Shown in pieces: positions 57,650 through 64,000 of a stretch of 64,000 bases of DNA. Under the pieces are notes generated by a model. The model was not told where the DNA came from, ran no database searches, and saw only the letters and a program-made list of their open reading frames with translations. Where the stretch lies: NCBI GenBank assembly GCA_963669155.1, contig CAVLGW020000038.1, positions 21,124-85,123 of the forward strand, read 5' to 3'. The DNA comes from Arbacia lixula (Eukaryota > Echinodermata > Echinoidea > Arbacioida > Arbaciidae). The first letter of the stretch is position 1. Every line of letters starts with the position of its first letter. The position numbers were made by a program, and so were the translations under genes.

Positions 57650-57840
57650 CGTTCGGGAGGCAAGGGTTGTGTTATGACATGCAGTTTGACAGTCCTACGT
57701 TACGAACAGCTGGCATAATGACAGGGATATATGAGATTAGGCACATAATGATTACAGACCAAATAATTGATGACCGCCACCCAGACTTACTCGAAATGGT
57801 TGAATATGAAGTTGCGCGTGTTTGCAGATTTCATTGACTG
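57650..57840 (+). other. candidate extra exon between signal peptide and SRCR in gene C
   Basis: Acceptor TTTTTCGCAG. In phase 1 it stays open for 61 codons: FGRQGLCYDMQFDSPTLRTA, GIMTGIYEIRHIMITDQIID, then EVARVCRFH and a stop just before a GTTAGT. Gene B has a decayed match at 28775-28950. The stop argues against splicing at GTTAGT. A weaker donor GTGTTT at 57816 would keep phase 1. It could be a short alternative terminal exon (truncated secreted form) or a relic. Not recognised as any domain. Confidence 0.35.
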
Positions 57841-58185
57841 GTTAGTCTCCTACGTGTGTATGTCGGCTCACATATATCTATATATATATATTTTTTTTTT
57901 AGAAAAGTACAAGGATTAACGCCTGATTTCGTAATTTGGTTAAAGTATGAATGAACCAATGAATAAATGAATGAATGAATGAATGAATGAATGAATGAAT
58001 GAATGAACCGCACGAATAGATGAACGAAATGAAGAAGAAAAAACAATCGCATTAATTATTAAAAGTATTCACAAGTAAAAAGAATATAGAGGATTTCGTT
58101 AAAATGGGTTACTTAGTAATGCATTACTTTAGAATAAGAATATTTAGAAGCTGAGTTCAATCAATTATCACTCTTTAAAACACAG

Positions 58186-58417
58186 GTGTGTCTCTTGTTG
58201 GCGGATCTGGACCACATGAGGGCACTATTCAGGTTGTTGTATGATGATGGCACTCAATTTTCACCGGGCACAGGGCATATGGCTCACTTCAGTAGCTACT
58301 ATGTGTTCAGAGCTATTTGCAGGACTCTTGGATACTTCGGAGTAAACCGATATTTCCACCACTCTCCATATCCGGCAGATGTTATCGAGGAGCCTTACTT
58401 TTTCATCATATGTCCCG
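58186..58417 (+). CDS. Gene C exon: N-terminal SRCR part, frame broken
   Basis: Acceptor AACACAG and donor GTAAAG match gene B. It begins GVSLVGGSGPHEGTIQV, then a shift leads to LYDDGTQFSPGTGHMAHFSS, FRAICRTLGYFGVNRYFHHS and FIICP. The 5-nt gap after CAGGTTG, together with compensating differences, leaves the exon 2 nt short of a multiple of three. Confidence 0.62.
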
Positions 58418-58924
58418 GTAAAGATGCAGCACTTTCAATCGCAGTCATTCCTCTCGTCACGATTAAATTAGTATCCGCGTAGTCCAGGATATTATTGGTA
58501 GCATTATTTGGTTTAAAGGTGGTATTCTGTCACTTATGCTAAGCACAATACAATGTATTCACTTTACAAATGTTATAACATTTCTGCAAAAATGTGATAT
58601 TCTATTTTAAATGATGATAATTCTCAAAATGTTTATCACCTAAAAAAAACTCAAAAATGTTGAAACAACCCAATATATCATATAACTATATATAACTACA
58701 GTGTATATCATTTTGGAATATCATTTGGGCAACTCAACACACAGTGACACAGGTCATTGCTGAATGACTCATGAGAGAAAACAATTCCAGTATAGGCAGT
58801 GTGTCCCTTTTGCAGGTCCAAAAATACAATTGTATAAATACCACGGAAAATGGAAAAAGATCCTATATAAGAACTTCCCTTCCAATAATAAAGCTGGAAA
58901 CTGACTTTAAGCGAAATTATGGTA

Positions 58925-59490
58925 ATCGCTAGAGTTTGAGGACTTTGGGCTGGTCGTCGAAACACCTGGTGGTCGACACACGGATATTGATAGCTTCCTT
59001 AACCCTACGTGTGTACCAGTGCAGTGGGAGATGCACTGAACCCCATCCCAGTCTGGTTGGTGCTGGTTATCCCAGGCATGTTCAGCTACTGCTGAGCTGT
59101 CAGACCGGCGGAGCCTGACAGCCCTCTTATGCTCAGAAATTCTTTCAGAAATCGGTCGGGCAGTTTCACCGATGTACGAACGGTCACACCCTTTGCAAGG
59201 GATGTCAATGGATGTTGTGATTCCGTCCCGTCTGTTTTGAGGGATAGGATCTTTGGGGCGTGTTAGTTGTTGTCGGAGGGTGGTATCAGATCGGAAAACC
59301 GTGCGGATGCCATGGCTTTCCAGGCGGCGCCTGAGTTGTGGGGACACTCCATCAACGTAAGGCAAGACTACGAACGACTTGTATTCCTTCTGATCCTTTT
59401 GTTCTAGGGCTTTCTTCTTGGTGTTTTGTATGAAACGGCGTCGGTAACCGTTGAGACCCAGGGCATTGCGGACAGCGTTATTCTCGTGTT
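58925..59490 (-). mobile_element. second Penelope-like element fragment (GIY-YIG end)
   Basis: The minus strand is open from about 59490: NAVRNALGLNGYRRRFIQNT, EYKSFVVLPYVDGVSPQLRR, then PCKGCDRSYIGETARPISER, ISEHKRAVRLRR to a stop at 58907. The RT is missing. The linker VVLPYVxGVS and the GIY-YIG core are typical. Sequence differs clearly from the element at 1-2120, so it belongs to another subfamily. Confidence 0.8.
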
Positions 59491-59754
59491 ATATATGTAC
59501 AATGAAAGCAATAAAACATCTTGGTTGCCCTTTTCAAAGTAGTATTGCTGATTCATGTTGCTGATTATTACGGATCCAATTGGTTGGGGCAAGGCAGGAA
59601 AAGATGAGCGAGGGAAAATGAAGAAAAATGAAAGAGAGAGAGAGGGGGGAGGGAGCAAGAGAGGGAGAAAAAAGAGAAAGAGAGAGAGATGAGGGAGGGA
59701 GAGAGATGGGGAAAGGAGAGAGGAAGGAAGATAATGAGATGGAGAAGTGGTGAT

Positions 59755-59762
59755 GATAGTAA

Positions 59763-59812
<50 letters not shown>

Positions 59813-59857
59813 ATAGTAGTAGTAGTAGTAGTAGTAGAAGTAGTAGTAGTACAAGTA

Positions 59858-59902
<45 letters not shown>

Positions 59903-59903
59903 A

Positions 59904-59956
<53 letters not shown>

Positions 59957-60102
59957 ATGTAGTTGTAGTAGTAGAAGTTATAGTAGTATAAGTAGTACAG
60001 TGTAGTAGTAGTAGTTGTAGTAGTAGAAGTTATAGTAGTATAAGTAGTACAGTGTAGTAGTAGTAGTAGTAGTAGAAGTTATAGTAGTATAAGAAGTACA
60101 CT

Positions 60103-60178
<76 letters not shown>

Positions 60179-60190
60179 AAGTAGTAAGCA
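59755..60190 (+). repeat. (TAG)n microsatellite, about 430 bp
   Basis: A nearly pure GTA/TAG tract with internal higher-order repeats of AGTAGAAGTTATAGTAGTAT (three copies at about 59970-60090). Open frames across it are artefacts. Confidence 0.9.
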
Positions 60191-60439
60191 TCATGCATTA
60201 GTAGTAAAAGTACTTGTAGAAGTAGAGGTATTGACAACATCATTTTGCTAGGCCACAATCACCTACGCGGCATGATCATGTGATGGGCGGGTCATCGCGA
60301 AGGCAGCTAGGATAATACAAAACGGATTAAGGTGAACAAACTCCGAGTGGTTATCTTTAAAATATTGAAGAAAGACTGTTTCCAAAATGCAATAAATAGT
60401 CCACAATTAAAGTCGTTAGTCTTAGGCGCCTTCTCCAAA

Positions 60440-61170
60440 TGCAAGGCGTTTCCTTTGTTCTAAAAACCGAATTATCGGCTTTTGAATAGAACCCCGAAAT
60501 TTGAGCACAGGAACTACAGAACCGCGTCATTGTTAATAAACTGCTGATTATTTCATCGATTACTAATTCGCGACCCGGCCTTAAAATAAGCTACCGGTCG
60601 TAATTATTATTACAGCCAGGTCCGTCTTTTGTAGCCGGCATCAATAAAACAAGGCCCGCCTTAAAGCGCATTAGGTGTGTCGTAAGTACGTTGTATTGGC
60701 ACCAGTTTTTAAAGACTGTGCATTTATCTTAACACTTATCATTATAATAAAGCACGACCAATCCTCTTACACTTTCAGTCCCATAGGCAATAACTGTGTT
60801 GTAATTGATAAGGGGTTATCAGTGCTTGGTACTGACAGGGTTAAAAAAATCAGACCTGCCGATTTATCGTAACTACGATAATTCCTGACCTGTCCGTGAA
60901 ATAAACAATCGTTTTATCCTCATCATAAAGCTATGTTCGTCTTTTAAGACCAGCAACCAATCATAGCTTAAAAAGCCAGGTCTGTCCTTTAAATGAATTA
61001 TCGGTTTATCGTAACCATGGTAACTATCAGCGAAGCCCGTCTTACATTTAAAAAGCTGCCGATTTATCGTAACTAGCAATAATTCTCGACCCTCCCTTGA
61101 AAACAGCTAGCAGTTTTATCGTCACCAGTGGCAACCGATCCATCATATGTCCGTCCTTTAAACAAAACTA
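60440..61170 (+). repeat. degenerate tandem repeat, unit about 70-110 bp
   Basis: Diverged units share CCGATTTATCGTAACTANNG, TAATTC..GACC and TCYTTTAAA-type blocks, repeated about six times. No coding content. Confidence 0.5.
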
Positions 61171-61374
61171 GTAATGCACAAAATGGCAATCAAACAACAG
61201 CATGCCCTACACAAGTTGCATTGTGCAGAGTACCAAAACACAGGCTATACTTTTTTTTCTCTTTCCCCTGTCCATGATTCAACAAAAAGGATGGCAAAAA
61301 AGTGAGTTGACACAAGCTGCTCAGCAATGTGCGTGACGTCACATTTGGGGCTCTTAGCTGTGCCACATACCAGG

Positions 61375-62065
61375 AAGGTGTTAGAACTGGAGTCGGCACG
61401 AAGAGTAATTTATTCCTACACCAGTCGCGTTCATTGATAGCACAATAGAATATTTGACGCGTTTGGTTCTTTGATCCAGTGACGACCGCCGCCAAATATG
61501 CAAGACAAATTTTTGATGTATTTAGAGGAATATATATTCTGTATGCACAGAAAATTTCAGAACCACTTCATGCACTGAAGTGCATGTGCAGTAGTAGAAC
61601 ATCGTATAATGATACGATTCTGTGAATTTCAGATTATATTGTTGCTTCGTTTTTGTGATAAATCGAGAAATGCCTCTATATCGCACATTGGGCAATCATA
61701 TTTCCTTACAAATATCTTGTAAATCGTTTTTGAGTGTTTCACCTTCCATGGAAACAACCTCAATTTCATGTCCGGAGATGTCCGAAAAACGGACCAAATT
61801 CTTTCTACAATTTTATCAAAACTTCCTTCCGCTCACCCCAATCTAATTCCCAGTGTGTGTAATAAGATCAGCTATGAACTCCCAGCGAAAGCCGAACGGT
61901 TGACATATTTCTCAAAATGTTATTCAGAGCAGGGAGGAAGACACTGCCTCATTAGATATACAGCGTATTCATATTTGAAACACCTGAATGTCTTGAATTT
62001 TTATGAGGCGGCGGTCATCAAAGATCAAAGGAAGTCTATCCGAGCGCAGTCCATCCATGATAGGT
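61375..62065 (+). repeat. dispersed repeat D, uninterrupted copy
   Basis: Inverse of 39930-40559 plus 47345-47430. It keeps the foldback empty site as GAACCAAACGCG near 61455-61466 (inverse strand). It is partly open on +, reading CNKISYELPAKAERLTYFSK. Origin unknown. Confidence 0.65.
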
Positions 62066-62619
62066 CCATGCACATACAATGCGCTTTCTGTTCAGTAGGA
62101 AGGGAACTTTTTTTAAGAGAGGTCACTACGCTATTGCATCTTACCCGATAGACAATGGCCACGATGTCGAAGCGGGGAGTGTGCGTTAACTCTTTTGTGC
62201 ATATTGAATAATCGCCAATAAATGTGCAGCGTTTCTATCCGTGGATTTGCCTATTATTATAATAAACGCCATGAATTATAAAATTGGGAGTAAAATACGG
62301 CAATTATGCAAGGGGCCAATTAAGTTTTCGGCGTGACTGAAAATCAAATAGGGAACGCGCAGACACCGGCAACCGTGCGTGGTTGGTACAAACAAGAATG
62401 GAGAAATAGATAATAAATAAGTCTGATTTGAATTCATGATAGTAATTTTTTTATTCATGAGATCGTAACAAAAGCCAAAGCCTTGACCTTTCAAATCTTT
62501 TCAACATATAACTTGATAGTACTTATGATATCAACACCAGAAAGTGAAAAATTGCACATACATACAAGTTGTAGAATACATTGTGGGATTTTCCTCACAT
62601 GATTACTCATCATCAGGCG

Positions 62620-62850
62620 CGGATCCAGTATTTTGGGTAAGGGGGGGGGGGGGGGCACATTTAGAAAAATATTTTTGGATCGGTGAAAAACGTGTGATGA
62701 CTAAAACACAAAACAAGATCCTCATCTCCAAAGGAGAGAGGGGAGGGGGGCAGCACACTGACATATAATAAGCTGAAAATGACTCATTTTTTAACATTTT
62801 GGTTTCAAAGGGGGGGGGGGGGGGGCGCCCCCACCCCCGAGCGCGCCACT
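62620..62850 (+). repeat. poly-G-flanked short dispersed element
   Basis: GCGCGGATCCAGTATTTTGG with a 15-nt G run at one end, and a 17-nt G run with GCGCCCCCACCCCCGAGCGC and GCCACTG at the other. Looks like a short MITE with GC-rich ends. The sequence from 62850 to 64000 has no gene I can support. Confidence 0.5.
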
Positions 62851-63746
62851 GCTCATTGTGTGGTCAGCAGGAAGAGTAATTTATCCCTACAGATGTCGTG
62901 TCCATTTATAACGATACGATTGTGATACCATAAGTAACGCATTGTTTGAACGACAAGCATACACTCTAATACAACACGAAAATGATCTCTCTCTCTCTAT
63001 GATTTCTTATCATAATCAGAACGTTCCAGTTCCATTAAAGTGCCCATAATTGTGACAAATCGGGTTAATTTTAGCAGATGTTGTTGTTATGTTATAATGT
63101 ATTAATAATTGCAATAGAATTGCTATAAGCATCAAGTAAATTGATACAGGTACATTTGCGATTGCAGAAAAGAAACTGACTCAGTAAATTCATCTTAAAT
63201 ACACTTTTACAATTTCAAACGCAAAGTGAAAAGGCAAAAAGAGAGCAGAGGCACCGGAACACTCCGATCATACTGTGAGCCGAGGAGGGTGCATTTTTGC
63301 ACACAAGGCGTACAACCCTCACCCTAGTTGCGTAGCTTTCATCCTATTTCAAGTTTAGCATGGAAATGCACGAGTCCTTTTTCAGGATGTTCGTTTACAA
63401 GCACATGCAAGTCAGTCTACGATATTTTGTCAGATTTTAGATTCGCTGAAACTAATTGCCTGGAATTGTGTGTGCCGGATATTTGCATTGTTGCAAGCTG
63501 TCTTGCTTGTGGTAACCACCAAGTCATTCATGCGTACACAGATGCGTCACAGAAATAGAAAGACGTTTTTCTTTTTCTGTGGGTCGGGCCCATGCCGAGC
63601 CGGTCTGTTATTGAGGCAGAATCCGGGATTGAAGTAGCCTTTGGTCGAGTCCTCGCTCGCCGAACAACGGTTTGAAAAAAGACTTAAAGCGGTGTGCGTT
63701 TACGGTAGTGATCGCGCGAGCGAGCTGCCTTGGCAGCGAGACGCGC

Positions 63747-63814
63747 CTCGCATGATAGTCTTATGTATACAGACTCGTTCCTCGCATGATAGTCTTATGT
63801 ATGCAGACTCGTTC
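63747..63814 (+). repeat. 34-bp direct duplication
   Basis: CTCGCATGATAGTCTTATGT and the next 14 bases are repeated back to back with one difference (TATAC/TATGC). Confidence 0.85.
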
Positions 63815-64000
63815 GGCACATTTTGGGATATAAAATCGCCGAATGCCTTGGCTAAAGGCTAGGATTGAAGCTATATTTAATATAATGGAGATTTCTATAA
63901 GCTTAGCTGGCGAAGACGCGCGTGATATAGGGCCTTTTTCATCTGTAGAAAACTGTAAATATAAAAGTGCCTTCACTACAGATTTAGGGGAAAGTTGAGA

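Larger units (their letters stand above)
55936..58417 (+). pseudogene. Gene C: 5' part of a third SRCR receptor, SRCR exon frameshifted
   Basis: The signal peptide exon (55936-56023) and first SRCR exon (58186-58417) are recognised by similarity to gene B. The SRCR exon is 232 nt instead of 234 and needs a frame change to read through. No further receptor exon is seen before 64000, and the rest would lie beyond the window. It could be a pseudogene or carry a local assembly error. Confidence 0.55.

Noticed and set aside
59534-59991. Poly-Tyr, poly-Ser and poly-Val open frames
   Set aside because: Same cause: (TAG)n repeat and GA-rich flank.
1-64000. CRISPR arrays, bacterial operons, rRNA genes
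   Set aside because: The window is eukaryotic; repeats here are microsatellites, minisatellites and transposons, and no rRNA-like sequence was recognised.

Overview
The window is AT-rich, intron-rich animal nuclear DNA that is heavily loaded with transposable elements. Spliced exons with GT/AG borders, Penelope-like elements, CR1/L1-type LINEs, many foldback MITEs and an SRCR-type receptor gene family all point to a marine invertebrate deuterostome. An echinoderm such as a sea urchin or sea cucumber is my best guess. That placement is inference; nothing here names the species.

The central result is a tandem cluster of type I transmembrane receptor genes on the + strand, assembled here by matching paralogous copies. 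Gene B (23328-52007) appears complete: a signal peptide exon, an SRCR domain split over two exons, a WSC domain exon, a Thr-rich stalk exon, a transmembrane exon and a cytoplasmic tail exon. The seven exons sum to 1329 nt (442 codons plus stop), and every junction has GT/AG borders and a compatible phase. Gene A (to 12831) is the 3' part of an upstream paralogue whose start lies outside the window. Gene C (from 55936) is the 5' part of a downstream paralogue that runs off the right edge, and its SRCR exon carries a 2-nt length change that breaks the frame. A solitary decayed tail exon at about 20.3 kb is the relic of a further copy. The tail of gene A carries an ITAM-type motif (YxxL, 8 residues, YxxL) plus three further tyrosines. 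Gene B has lost the ITAM but keeps two of the downstream tyrosine motifs.

Layout: 1-2120 Penelope-like element with a hammerhead-like 3' motif; 2690-12831 gene A; 12832-19000 its duplicated 3' flank with a LINE, a ~150-bp tandem array and a transposon inside that array; 20.0-21.5 kb decayed tail copy and flank; 23328-52007 gene B, with introns filled by LINE fragments, TIR elements and a 6.8-kb foldback element; 52008-54900 3' flank of B with a Tc1/mariner fragment and a hAT-like MITE; 55936 onward gene C, with a second Penelope-like fragment, long (TAG)n tracts and dispersed repeats.

Because genes A and B are paralogous through their introns and flanks, each works as an empty-site control for the other. 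That lets the ends of many insertions be set to within a few bases. All homology calls come from reading the sequence; no database search was possible.
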